NCBI RefSeq assembly: GCF_013300825.1
Contig: NZ_JAAIMY010000002.1
Coordinates: forward strand, 124,001 to 188,000
Reading direction: 5' to 3'
Source: Blautia wexlerae
GTDB taxonomy: Bacteria; Bacillota; Clostridia; Lachnospirales; Lachnospiraceae
Length of the DNA stretch: 64,000 nt
Shown: in pieces, positions 18,300 through 27,085 of the stretch
Layout of the letters: the number at the start of each line of letters is the position of its first letter
How positions within the stretch are numbered: position 1 is the stretch's first letter
The notes under the pieces: generated by a model
The model's input: only the letters and a program-made list of their open reading frames with translations
The model's database searches: none
What the model was told of the DNA's origin: nothing
Program-made: the position numbers and the translations under genes

Positions 18300-19121
18300 A
18301 TGAGTGAAAGATCTGTAAAAGCACTTCATTATATATTGCTGGCCATTATAGCACTTGTATTTGTGCTTCCTCTTATCTGGCTGGTTGTCGCATCATTTGA
18401 TATGGGAGCAAATCAGTCTTTGAAATGGCCGGATCAGTGGACGTTCAGTAACTATGCAAATGTTCTTACAAATGCAAGTAATTTAAAGGGATTTGGAATC
18501 GGTCTTGTAATTGCCGGGGTACAGGCACTGGTTGTATGTGTGATTTCAGTACTGGCAGCATATCCTCTTTCCAGATATAACTTATGTTATAAAAAAGGCC
18601 TTATGTACGGAATTCTGTTTATGACAGCACTTCCAATGATTGCTGTAATCGTTCCTGTATATAAAATGTTTCTGAAAATAGGGTTACTTGACAGCATTCC
18701 AGGTGTTATCCTGTATTTATCAGCTTCTGCATTACCATATGGAATCTGGCTGATGAAGAACTTTATGGATGCGATTCCGGTAGAACTGGAAGAAGCGGCA
18801 TGGGTGGATGGTGCAACCACCATGCAGTCCATCAGAAAGATTGTATCTCCGCTGATGTTCCCTGGAATCTGCGTAGTATTTATCTATACATTTTCGGGAA
18901 GCTGGGGTAACTTCTTTATTCCGTACATTTTGTTAAGCAGTGCGGATAAACAGCCGGCAGCAGTTCTTCTGTATCAGTTCTTTGGACAGCATGGTTCTAT
19001 CAGCTATGGACCACTGGCAGCATTTTCTGTAATTTATGCATTGCCATCTATCATACTGTACATTCTGTCACAGAATTACATGTCAAAAGGATTTACAATG
19101 TCAGGTGCTGCAAAAGGCTGA
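18300..19121 (+). CDS. CUT1 ABC transporter permease, MalG-like
   Basis: 273 residues, six predicted helices, with the EAA loop EEAAWVDGATTMQSIRKIVSP near residues 163-183 and the usual C-terminal end (SQNYMSKGFTMSGAAKG). It starts 11 bp after the first permease, with AGGAGGAAAAG as ribosome site. It is the second half of the heterodimeric channel. The decayed permease at 8.5-8.9 kb is of the same type, so this genome segment once had two such systems. Confidence 0.94.
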   Translation: MSERSVKALHYILLAIIALVFVLPLIWLVVASFDMGANQSLKWPDQWTFSNYANVLTNASNLKGFGIGLVIAGVQALVVCVISVLAAYPLSRYNLCYKKGLMYGILFMTALPMIAVIVPVYKMFLKIGLLDSIPGVILYLSASALPYGIWLMKNFMDAIPVELEEAAWVDGATTMQSIRKIVSPLMFPGICVVFIYTFSGSWGNFFIPYILLSSADKQPAAVLLYQFFGQHGSISYGPLAAFSVIYALPSIILYILSQNYMSKGFTMSGAAKG

Positions 19122-19155
19122 TGCTTTTAAAATACAATAACCGGGAGGTAGAAAA

Positions 19156-22100
19156 ATGGTTCTCATTAAAGAACGTATTGGCAAAATGCTGGAATACTTA
19201 AAAGAACAGATTTATCCGGAAAGCATGCCAATCCAGAAGTATCGCATGATCAAAACAGATAAACGATTTGAGAATGTGGCAGATCTTGATACTTCTGACT
19301 GGAAAGAATTTACAAATACAGAGCTTTGGGGCGGTCACAGAGAGTATTACTGGTTTGAGACTTTTATAACTGTTCCGAAAGAATTTGACGGGAAATGCGT
19401 CGTATATGAACTTCTGACAGGAAGAGAAGCAGAGTGGGATGCGACCAATCCACAGTTTACAATCTATGTAAATGGTACGCTTGTTCAGGGATTGGATGTA
19501 AATCACAGAGAAATTATCCTTGCAGAACAGGCAAAAGCCGGAACACAGTACAGAATTATCCTCTCTGCTTTTACAGGAGATCAGAATTTCAGTCTGAAGC
19601 TGGATTCAAAATTAAAAGTTCTGGACAGAAAAACAGAGAAGTATTTCTATGATCTTTCTGTTCCATACGAAACAGCACGTCTGTTAAATCCAGATGACAA
19701 AGCGTATATTACTATTATTCAGGCTTTAAATGATTCTCTGAATCTTCTGGATATGAGAAAAGAAGGCTCAACGGAATATTACGAGAGCCTGGAAAGCGCA
19801 CAGGAATTTATTACAAAAGAATTTTATGAGAAACATTGTGACAAAGAACAGGAACCGGTTGTCTGCTGCGTAGGTCATACACATATTGACTGTGCATGGT
19901 TATGGACCTTAAAGGTAACAGAAGACAAATCCGTGAGAAGTTTTTCAACGGTATTAAATCTGATGAAAGAATATCCGGAATATATTTTCATGTCCAGCCA
20001 GCCTCAGCTGTATAAATATGTAAAGAAAAATGCACCACAGGTTTATGAACAAATCAAAGAGCGTGTAAAAGAAGGACGCTGGGAGACAGAGGGTGGTATG
20101 TTTGTAGAAGCAGACTGTAATCTGGCATCAGGTGAAGCTCTTGTCCGTCAGTTCATGCATGGGAAAAAGTTCTTTAAAGATGAGTTTGAAACAGATAATA
20201 AGATTCTGTGGCTTCCGGACGTCTTTGGATATTCAGCGGCGCTTCCTCAGATCATGCAGAAATGCGGTATTCCATATTTCATGACAACAAAGATCAGCTG
20301 GAATGAGCTAAATAAAATGCCGTATGATACTTTTGAATGGGAAGGAATCGATGGTAGCAGAGTTCTGACTCATTTTATACCGACAAGGGATTACAATAAG
20401 GCTGCTGTGGAAGGTGGCACGGAAACAGAGCATTTTACAACGTATAATGGTTTCCTGAACCCAAGTCAGATGAAAGGCGGATGGGCCCGTTATAGCCAGA
20501 AGGAATTGAACGAAGAGGTTCTTTGCAGTTTCGGATTTGGCGATGGCGGCGGTGGCCCTACAAAAGAACAGCTTGAAAATCAGAGACGTATGAGTCAGGG
20601 AATTCCGGGATGCCCGAGGACAAAAATGGCTACGGCACTTGATTTCTTCAAGAGACTGGATGAAGAGACAAAAGGCAGCAAATATCTTCCTTCATGGGTT
20701 GGAGAATTATATCTGGAATATCATAGAGGAACATATACTTCTATGGCAAGAAATAAGAAATACAACCGAAAAGCGGAGCTGGCTTATCAGGATGAAGAAA
20801 CCTATGCAGCAATGGATGAAGTGCTGACAGGAAATACATATCCGAAAGATGCGCTTTATGAAGGCTGGGAAGTGATCCTCAGAAATCAGTTCCATGATAT
20901 TTTACCTGGATCTTCGATTAAAGAAGTATATGAGGATTCAAAAAAAGAATATGAGAAGATATTTGCAGAAAACAAAGAGTTAAAAACTGCTTCTCTTGGA
21001 AGTCTTGTAAGAAATGTAGATGCACCTTTACATGCGGTTGTTGTATTTAATCCAAACAGCAGCGAAGTTCCGGGAATTGTTTCCTTTATTTGTCCAGAGG
21101 AGATTAAGAATCCGGTATTGAAAGATAATGGAAATACAGTTGCAATTCAGAAAGCGGGAGATACATATATCTTTACTGCTGCGGGTGTACCATCTAAAGG
21201 ATATAAAACTTATGTTCTCGAAGACGGAGAAGAGAATTCAGAAGAGATTTCCATGGATGTCTCTGTAAAACATATGGAGAATGACTGGTTTGCAGTTGAT
21301 TATAACGAAAAAGGCCAGTTCGCAAAGATTTACGATAAATCAGCGAAGAGACAGATACTTAAAGAAGGAAAAGCCGGCAATGTGATCATCAGCTATGAGG
21401 ATCGTCCGCATAATTACGATGCGTGGGATGTAAATAATTATTATACAGAGAAATCATGGGAAATCGATGATGTTTCTTCTATGGAAGTAACAGAAAACGG
21501 ACCGGTAAGAGCGTGTGTCAGAATTGAGAGAAAATATCTGGATTCTGTGATCGTTCAGAAAATCTATCTGTATCATGATATTCCGAGAATTGATATTAAA
21601 AATATAATTGACTGGAAAGAACATCAGATTTTTGTTAAGGATTATTTCCCTGTAGACGTACATACCAATGAAGCAACATTTGACATTCAGTATGGTAATG
21701 TAAAACGTCCGACTCACGCAAACACTTCATGGGATTTTGCTAAATTTGAAGTATGCCATCATAAGTGGATGGATGTGAGCGAAGAAGGATACGGTGTAAG
21801 TTTCCTGAATGACTGTAAATTTGGTGTTGGTGTACATGGAAGTGAAGTCGGACTTTCCATGTTGAAATCTGCAATCTATCCAAATCCGGATGCCGATAAG
21901 GAGCACCATGAATTTACATATTCTATCTATCCTCATGCAGAAAACTGGACGGATGCAAACACAGTTGCCCAGGCATATGAATTAAATAACCCGATGACCG
22001 CTGTTGTCAAAGAAAATGAGGGCGGAAAACTTGCAGGAGAATATTCATTATTCAAGGTTGATCAGAATAATGTGATAATCGAAACGGTTAAAAAAGCAGA

Positions 22101-22305
22101 AAACGGAGAAGACCTGATCGTTCGTATGTATGAGTGTTACAACAGAAGGACAAATGTAGTTCTCACCTGTGGGGAGAAAATTGCAGATGTGACTGAATGT
22201 AATCTTCTGGAAGAAGAAGAACAGCCGGTATCTTGCACAGAGCATACGGTTTCCTTTGCTATCAAGCCATATGAGATTAAAACATTAAAGATCAGACGAA
22301 AATAA
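19156..22305 (+). CDS. Alpha-mannosidase, glycoside hydrolase family 38
   Basis: 1049 residues, normal for bacterial GH38. No signal peptide, so it is cytoplasmic and acts on imported oligosaccharides. The zinc-binding and catalytic residues are visible: His243 and Asp245 in CVGHTHIDCAWLW and nucleophile Asp355 in WLPDVFGYS. The family's middle three-helix domain and the C-terminal beta domains follow. GGGAGG precedes the start. It is the last gene before a terminator and sets the likely function of the operon: removal of alpha-linked mannose from N-glycan or mannan fragments. Linkage preference cannot be read from sequence alone. Confidence 0.93.
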   Translation: MVLIKERIGKMLEYLKEQIYPESMPIQKYRMIKTDKRFENVADLDTSDWKEFTNTELWGGHREYYWFETFITVPKEFDGKCVVYELLTGREAEWDATNPQFTIYVNGTLVQGLDVNHREIILAEQAKAGTQYRIILSAFTGDQNFSLKLDSKLKVLDRKTEKYFYDLSVPYETARLLNPDDKAYITIIQALNDSLNLLDMRKEGSTEYYESLESAQEFITKEFYEKHCDKEQEPVVCCVGHTHIDCAWLWTLKVTEDKSVRSFSTVLNLMKEYPEYIFMSSQPQLYKYVKKNAPQVYEQIKERVKEGRWETEGGMFVEADCNLASGEALVRQFMHGKKFFKDEFETDNKILWLPDVFGYSAALPQIMQKCGIPYFMTTKISWNELNKMPYDTFEWEGIDGSRVLTHFIPTRDYNKAAVEGGTETEHFTTYNGFLNPSQMKGGWARYSQKELNEEVLCSFGFGDGGGGPTKEQLENQRRMSQGIPGCPRTKMATALDFFKRLDEETKGSKYLPSWVGELYLEYHRGTYTSMARNKKYNRKAELAYQDEETYAAMDEVLTGNTYPKDALYEGWEVILRNQFHDILPGSSIKEVYEDSKKEYEKIFAENKELKTASLGSLVRNVDAPLHAVVVFNPNSSEVPGIVSFICPEEIKNPVLKDNGNTVAIQKAGDTYIFTAAGVPSKGYKTYVLEDGEENSEEISMDVSVKHMENDWFAVDYNEKGQFAKIYDKSAKRQILKEGKAGNVIISYEDRPHNYDAWDVNNYYTEKSWEIDDVSSMEVTENGPVRACVRIERKYLDSVIVQKIYLYHDIPRIDIKNIIDWKEHQIFVKDYFPVDVHTNEATFDIQYGNVKRPTHANTSWDFAKFEVCHHKWMDVSEEGYGVSFLNDCKFGVGVHGSEVGLSMLKSAIYPNPDADKEHHEFTYSIYPHAENWTDANTVAQAYELNNPMTAVVKENEGGKLAGEYSLFKVDQNNVIIETVKKAENGEDLIVRMYECYNRRTNVVLTCGEKIADVTECNLLEEEEQPVSCTEHTVSFAIKPYEIKTLKIRRK

Positions 22306-22326
22306 ATCAAACAGGATAAAAATAAG

Positions 22327-22352
22327 AGGAGGGACGATGTTCCCTCCTTTTT
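22327..22352 (+). terminator. Terminator after GH38 gene
   Basis: AGGAGGGA pairs with TCCCTCCT across a 6-nt loop, followed by TTTTT. The loop-proximal GGAGGG could also act as ribosome site for the next gene only poorly, so read-through is probably needed to express it. Confidence 0.85.
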
Positions 22353-22374
22353 ATAACTAAAAGGATACGATGAT

Positions 22375-23331
22375 ATGGAATATGAAACAGGAATAAAAAT
22401 TAGAAAAAAAGAGTGGGATGTTTTCGTTTTTGGAGATGCGAATATTGACCTGATCATTCCAAATGTGAAGCATTTACCATGTGCGGGACAGGAAGAACTT
22501 GTTGATACGATGAAAACTTTTGTGGGAGGCGGCGCAGCCCTTTTCACACTTGGACTTGGCAGACTTGGAATGCATTGCGCATTTCAGGGCGTAATCGGAG
22601 ACGATTTGTACGGTGAATTTATATTGCAGGAATTTAAAGAAAAAAATATCGACACCAGATTTGTAAGCAAAAGTAAAGAAACAGGAACAGGAATTTCGCT
22701 GAGTTTCACAAATGAACAGGATAGAGGATTTCTGACTTATCAGGGTGGAAATGCAAAGGTAAATATTCAAAATATAAACCTGGAAGAAGTGTCTAAAGCC
22801 AGACACATCCATATAACAGGATACGAAGGAAACAGAAATCATCGGGAATATCTGCAATTTATGAAAACTCTGAAGCAGAGGCAGGATGTTACGATTTCTT
22901 TTGATCTGGGATGGGATCCGGAAGAAATCTGGGATCGCAAAATATATGAATTGTTTCCTTATATAGATGTGCTGTTTATGAATGAGACAGAAGCTGTCCA
23001 TTACAGTGGACTTGAAAATGTAAAAAAGGCGGCGGAGAAATTTGCGTCTATGTGTGGAACCGCAGTGGTAAAACTTGGAAAAAATGGTTCCCTGGCGGTA
23101 AAAAATGGAAAGTTGTATCAGGTGAATCCTTTTGCGGTACAGGTTCGGGATACTACCGGAGCAGGAGATTCTTTTAATGCTGGGTTTGTGTATGGATTTC
23201 TTATGGATAAAGACACAGAGGAATGTCTGAGACTGGGAAATGCATGCGGAGCATTAAGTGTGACTGCACTTGGCGGGAACAGTGCGTTTCCGGCTAGAAA
23301 ATATCTGGATGACTTTCTGAGTGCGGAATAA
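22375..23331 (+). CDS. PfkB-family carbohydrate kinase
   Basis: 318 residues, ribokinase fold. The N-terminal motif VGGGAALFTLGLGRLG (residues about 51-66) and the C-terminal anion-hole/catalytic motif DTTGAGDSFNAGF, with Asp265 as the base, are both intact. It phosphorylates a sugar or sugar phosphate with ATP; mannose, fructose or an oligosaccharide are all possible in this context. It is followed after 21 bp by the GH4 gene, with AAAGGGG as ribosome site, so the two form one unit. It could start from read-through of the GH38 terminator. Confidence 0.88.
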   Translation: MEYETGIKIRKKEWDVFVFGDANIDLIIPNVKHLPCAGQEELVDTMKTFVGGGAALFTLGLGRLGMHCAFQGVIGDDLYGEFILQEFKEKNIDTRFVSKSKETGTGISLSFTNEQDRGFLTYQGGNAKVNIQNINLEEVSKARHIHITGYEGNRNHREYLQFMKTLKQRQDVTISFDLGWDPEEIWDRKIYELFPYIDVLFMNETEAVHYSGLENVKKAAEKFASMCGTAVVKLGKNGSLAVKNGKLYQVNPFAVQVRDTTGAGDSFNAGFVYGFLMDKDTEECLRLGNACGALSVTALGGNSAFPARKYLDDFLSAE

Positions 23332-23352
23332 TAAAGAAAGGGGCAGCGAAAG

Positions 23353-24699
23353 ATGAAAATTGCAGTAATAGGTGGCGCAGGAGTGCGCACGGTTATTTTT
23401 ATTAATGGTCTTTTGAGGAGATATAAAAAGCTCAATATTGATGAAGTTTCTCTGTTTGATATTAATAAAGAAAAACTTGACATTATTGGAAAACTTTGTA
23501 TGTATGTGGTGGAAAGGGAGAAAAAAGATCTGAGAATTACTCTTTGTGATACATGTGAAGAGGCTGTGGCAGGCACTGATTATATTGTAACTACGCTGCG
23601 TGTAGGCGGCGACCATTCCAGGGTACAGGATGAACGGGCAGCATTAAATGCGGGAGTGATTGGTCAGGAAACTACCGGTGCAGGCGGATTTTCTATGGCA
23701 GCAAGAACAATTCCGGTATTATTGGATTATTGCAGGATTTTTCAAAAATATGCGCCGGATGCCTGGATTTTTAATTTTTCTAATCCTTCAGGGCTTGTAA
23801 CTCAGGCACTTACGCAGGCAGGGTATGATAAAGTGATAGGAATCTGTGATGCGCCCAGTGCGACGAAATTCAGAATGGCAGAGAGGCTTGGTGTGGAGGA
23901 AGATGAACTATATGTGGAGTTTTTTGGAATAAATCATTTGTCCTGGATTTCCAGTGTGAAGAAGAAGGGAAAGGAAATTCTTTCTGAACTGGTAAATGAT
24001 GAAATTTTTCTGGATTCCATGCAGGAGTTTAAGACGATGGATCCGGAAGCTATCAGAAGCAGTAAAATGTTGCCAAATGAGTATCTATATTATTATTATC
24101 ACAGAGAAAAGGCTTTGGAACATATTTTAAACAGCGAAAATACCAGAGGAGAAGCGATAGAGAAAATCAATCAGCAGATGATGAAGGAACTTTCGGGAAT
24201 GGATATCAATGCAGATCCGGAAGAGGCGCTTCAGACGTTTCTGTACTATATGCAGGTCAGAGAAAACTCCTATATGAGTGTTGAGTCCGGAGTAAGTGCC
24301 AGACCTCTGCTTGAAAAAGGAAAGCTTCCGGTTCCGGAAGGAATGGGATATGCCGGTGTTATGCTGGACTGTATAGAAGGAATGCAGAGCGAAGAGGGAA
24401 AATACCTGGTTTTGTGTATTAAAAATCAGGGCAGTCTGAACTTCCTGGATAATGACGATATTGTTGAAGTTACCTGTAGGGTTTCAAGCAGAGGAATTGA
24501 GCCTGTGGAGTTTGGAAAAATTCCTCTTTATTGTGAAAATCTGATCCGAACGGTAAAATCATATGAAAAATGCAGCATAGAAGCAATCGTAACAAATGAC
24601 AGAGAAAAAGCAGTATGGGCACTGGCCATGAATCCATTGGTAAATTCCTGGTCTGTTGCCAGAAAACTGGAAGAGGAATTTTATAATGCGCGGTCTTGA
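23353..24699 (+). CDS. Glycoside hydrolase family 4 enzyme (6-phospho-beta-glucosidase-like)
   Basis: 448 residues. GH4 enzymes use NAD+ and Mn2+ and cleave by oxidation at C3 followed by elimination. The N-terminal Rossmann motif is IAVIGGAGVRT; ETTGAGGFSMA and FSNPSGLVTQAL are typical of the family. The metal ligands are present: Cys165 in GICDAPS and His195 in GINHLSW. In most members the residue after the cysteine is Asn or His; here it is Asp, which may mean a different substrate. Many GH4 enzymes require a 6-phosphorylated substrate, fitting the kinase genes on both sides. Confidence 0.9.
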   Translation: MKIAVIGGAGVRTVIFINGLLRRYKKLNIDEVSLFDINKEKLDIIGKLCMYVVEREKKDLRITLCDTCEEAVAGTDYIVTTLRVGGDHSRVQDERAALNAGVIGQETTGAGGFSMAARTIPVLLDYCRIFQKYAPDAWIFNFSNPSGLVTQALTQAGYDKVIGICDAPSATKFRMAERLGVEEDELYVEFFGINHLSWISSVKKKGKEILSELVNDEIFLDSMQEFKTMDPEAIRSSKMLPNEYLYYYYHREKALEHILNSENTRGEAIEKINQQMMKELSGMDINADPEEALQTFLYYMQVRENSYMSVESGVSARPLLEKGKLPVPEGMGYAGVMLDCIEGMQSEEGKYLVLCIKNQGSLNFLDNDDIVEVTCRVSSRGIEPVEFGKIPLYCENLIRTVKSYEKCSIEAIVTNDREKAVWALAMNPLVNSWSVARKLEEEFYNARS

Positions 24700-24724
24700 G
24701 AGAGGATTTCTTTTGTGATATACT
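24696..24724 (+). promoter_or_regulatory. Promoter for the ROK kinase gene
   Basis: TTGAGA, a 17-nt spacer and TATACT, starting at the last codons of the GH4 gene and about 85 bp before the ROK start. Confidence 0.55.
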
Positions 24725-24809
24725 AAATCGGAATCAGGGGATAAGCGCAATACTATATAAGGAAAGGAAAGTTGTATTTCGGTGAAAGAATACAGCCAGG
24801 AAATTTATT

Positions 24810-25700
24810 ATGAAATATGCGGTAGCGATTGATATAGGCGGAACAAATACAAGAGTTGCACTCGTTAATGAGAAACTGGAGATTACAGACAGACAGCAGT
24901 TTTCTACAAATCCGGAGAATCCGGAAGAAACTCTTGGGAAAATTGCGGAGGTGATCAAAGGATATGATCATGCGATTGTAGGAGTGGGAATGTCGTGCCC
25001 GGGACCTCTTGATTTGGTAAACGGCAGAATTATCACACCTCCGAATTTAAGAGGGGACTGGCATCATCTGGCAGTTGCCGAGAAATTAAAAAATATGATT
25101 GATATTCCGGTATATTTAAATAATGACGGAAATCTGGCAGCACTTGCGGAATCAGTAGCCGGGGAGGGAAAAGATTATAGATTTGTTCAGTTTCTGACGA
25201 TTTCCACAGGAATTGGTTCTGGTTTTGTGATTGATAAAAAAATTTTTCAGGGAGCTCATGGCTGGGCGAATGAAGTAGAGAACACGATTATGATGCAGGA
25301 TGGTCCGTCACATGGCACGATTCTTCCGGGAGGTATTGAGGCAATCAGCAGCGGAACGGCTATCACCGTGCGTGCGAGAAAAGCCGGACTCGATGTAAAA
25401 CATGCAGGAGAAGTCAATGATCTGGCTCTTGCCGGAAATGAAACTGCAAAGAAAATCATGATGGATGCGAAACAGCATCTTGCCAATTTCATTGCGGCCA
25501 TTTATAATCTTGTTGATCCGGATATCGTGATACTGGGCGGCTCTGTGGCAATTAAGGTGGATGGCTTTGTACAGGAAGTAGAGGAGCTTGTAAAGAGTAA
25601 AGTCTACGAAGCTCAGAGACCATTTATTAAGGTAAGAAAATCTACATTAAATGAAGATTCCGGACTGATTGGAGCTGCATATCTGGCTTTTTCAAAATAG
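24810..25700 (+). CDS. ROK-family sugar kinase lacking the zinc-binding motif
   Basis: 296 residues. The N-terminal phosphate loop AIDIGGTNTRVALV and the catalytic Asp in NNDGNLAALAE are present, so it should be an active ATP-dependent kinase and not a repressor (no N-terminal helix-turn-helix). The usual ROK zinc site (a GHxGE-type His and CxCGxxGCxE) is missing: the region reads HGWANEVENTIMM ... GPSHGTILPGGIEAISSG with no cysteine. Substrate candidates are glucose, mannose, N-acetylmannosamine or a disaccharide. It lies next to the GH4 and PfkB genes, with its own promoter. Confidence 0.88.
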   Translation: MKYAVAIDIGGTNTRVALVNEKLEITDRQQFSTNPENPEETLGKIAEVIKGYDHAIVGVGMSCPGPLDLVNGRIITPPNLRGDWHHLAVAEKLKNMIDIPVYLNNDGNLAALAESVAGEGKDYRFVQFLTISTGIGSGFVIDKKIFQGAHGWANEVENTIMMQDGPSHGTILPGGIEAISSGTAITVRARKAGLDVKHAGEVNDLALAGNETAKKIMMDAKQHLANFIAAIYNLVDPDIVILGGSVAIKVDGFVQEVEELVKSKVYEAQRPFIKVRKSTLNEDSGLIGAAYLAFSK

Positions 25701-25804
25701 GAAGAGCTTTAAGCTAAATGAACAGTGGCAGTAGTTGTCTGCAAGCATATCTGGCAGGTATCCGGGAGACATTAGTAAAATTAAGAAGGTAATGGCATAT
25801 AATT

Positions 25805-25993
25805 ATGAAACGGCTGATCATAAAAAACAAAAGAAAAATATGGTGTTGGTTTTTGCTTATCATTTTTTTGATATTGGCTTGCAGGGCTGCTTATGTTACG
25901 GGCAATGGAGCGGGACAGACGAGAGATGATGAAGTAAAAGAAGAACAGGTAAAGAATGAAGCAATACAGGATGAAATGGAGAAATTATGCTGA
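25805..25993 (+). CDS. Small putative lipoprotein
   Basis: 62 residues: basic start, one hydrophobic segment (IWCWFLLIIFLILAC) ending in a lipobox-like LILAC, then a short acidic tail. If processed, the mature part would be about 42 residues. Its stop overlaps the tcdA start (ATGCTGA), suggesting coupling. The ribosome site is weak (AAGG about 15 nt away), and a competing frame overlaps it, so it may not be translated. No family recognised. Confidence 0.4.
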   Translation: MKRLIIKNKRKIWCWFLLIIFLILACRAAYVTGNGAGQTRDDEVKEEQVKNEAIQDEMEKLC

Positions 25994-26751
25994 ATCAATT
26001 TTCAAGAACAGAGCTTCTTCTGGGAAAAGAGGCAATGAATAAACTGGAGAACTCCCGTGTGGCAGTATTTGGTATCGGAGGGGTTGGAGGATATGTATGC
26101 GAAGCGCTGGCTAGAAGCGGTGTGTATTCTTTTGACCTGATTGATGATGACAAAGTATGCCTGACTAATCTTAACAGACAGATCATTGCTACCAGAAAAA
26201 CGGTAGGCCAGTATAAGGCTGAAGTGATGAGAGACAGAATCCTGGAAATTAATCCGAAGGCAGATGTAAGAATCCATAAGTGCTTTTATCTTCCGGAAAA
26301 TGCGGCTGATTTTGATTTTAATGAGTATGATTATGTAGTGGATGCAGTGGATACTGTGACTGCGAAGATTGAGTTGATTATGCGTGCGAAGGAGTCTGGT
26401 ACTCCGATCATCAGCAGCATGGGTGCCGGTAATAAACTGGATGCCAGTGCATTTCGTGTGGCGGATATTTATAAGACAAAGGTGTGTCCACTCGCGAAGG
26501 TTATGCGCAGGGAGCTGAAGAAGCGTGGCGTAAAGAAGCTGAAAGTTGTGTATTCTGAGGAACAGCCGATTAGACCAATCGAGGATATGGCGATTAGTTG
26601 CAGATCACATTGTATCTGTCCTCCTGGAGCGAAACATAAGTGTACGGAGCGCAGGGATATTCCTGGCAGTGTGGCGTTTGTACCGTCTGTAGTCGGACTT
26701 ATTATTGCCGGGGAAGTGATTAAGGATCTGACTGCGGAGTGCAGGAGATAA
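25987..26751 (+). CDS. tcdA: tRNA threonylcarbamoyladenosine dehydratase
   Basis: 254 residues. TcdA (CsdL/YgdL) uses ATP to cyclise t6A at position 37 of ANN-decoding tRNAs into ct6A. It has a ThiF/E1-like Rossmann fold: VAVFGIGGVGGYVCEALARSG, the adenylation Asp in LIDDDKVCLTNLNRQ, and the family-specific VVDAVDTVTAK and SMGAGNKLDAS. Cysteines in CRSHCICPPGAKHKC are typical of the C-terminal lid. GGAG lies 5 nt before the ATG. A perfect palindrome follows at 26842. Confidence 0.94.
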   Translation: MLNQFSRTELLLGKEAMNKLENSRVAVFGIGGVGGYVCEALARSGVYSFDLIDDDKVCLTNLNRQIIATRKTVGQYKAEVMRDRILEINPKADVRIHKCFYLPENAADFDFNEYDYVVDAVDTVTAKIELIMRAKESGTPIISSMGAGNKLDASAFRVADIYKTKVCPLAKVMRRELKKRGVKKLKVVYSEEQPIRPIEDMAISCRSHCICPPGAKHKCTERRDIPGSVAFVPSVVGLIIAGEVIKDLTAECRR

Positions 26752-26841
26752 AAAATGTTTATGTGGATGTGTATTGTATCAGAGATGGTATGGTGCACAT
26801 CTTTTTTGTTCAGGGGCAGGGGACGCGCAGAAAAATAATTC

Positions 26842-26867
26842 ATTTTGTGTGCACACACAAAATTTTT
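26842..26867 (+). terminator. AT-rich palindromic terminator after tcdA
   Basis: ATTTTGTGTG, CA, then its exact complement CACACAAAAT, followed by TTTT. The stem is perfect but low in GC, so strength is uncertain. Confidence 0.6.
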
Positions 26868-26973
26868 GCGGGGTGTTGAGGTGGGGAGAGGGATGGAGAT
26901 GGAATAGAAGTGAAAGTTGGCTGCTATTCGGAGAAGTGTGGTGATGAGAAAGGGTCAACAGAGAGGGAATGTG

Positions 26974-27002
26974 TTGACTATCATAGGGTTTCAAAGTATA
27001 AT
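26974..27002 (+). promoter_or_regulatory. Promoter of the rhodanese/PP-loop-larBC unit, with overlapping inverted repeat
   Basis: TTGACT, a 17-nt spacer and TATAAT. A perfect inverted repeat GTCAACA-N11-TGTTGAC (26954-26978) overlaps the -35 box, as a repressor site would. The rest of the 334-bp gap (26752-27085) is unusually purine-rich and holds no gene that I can support. Confidence 0.65.
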
Positions 27003-27085
27003 GATGGCTGGTGAATTGGGCGGAAATATAGGGTGATTCATCAGATGTAGGCGATTGATTTTTAAGAGATAAAGGCAGGTTATAT

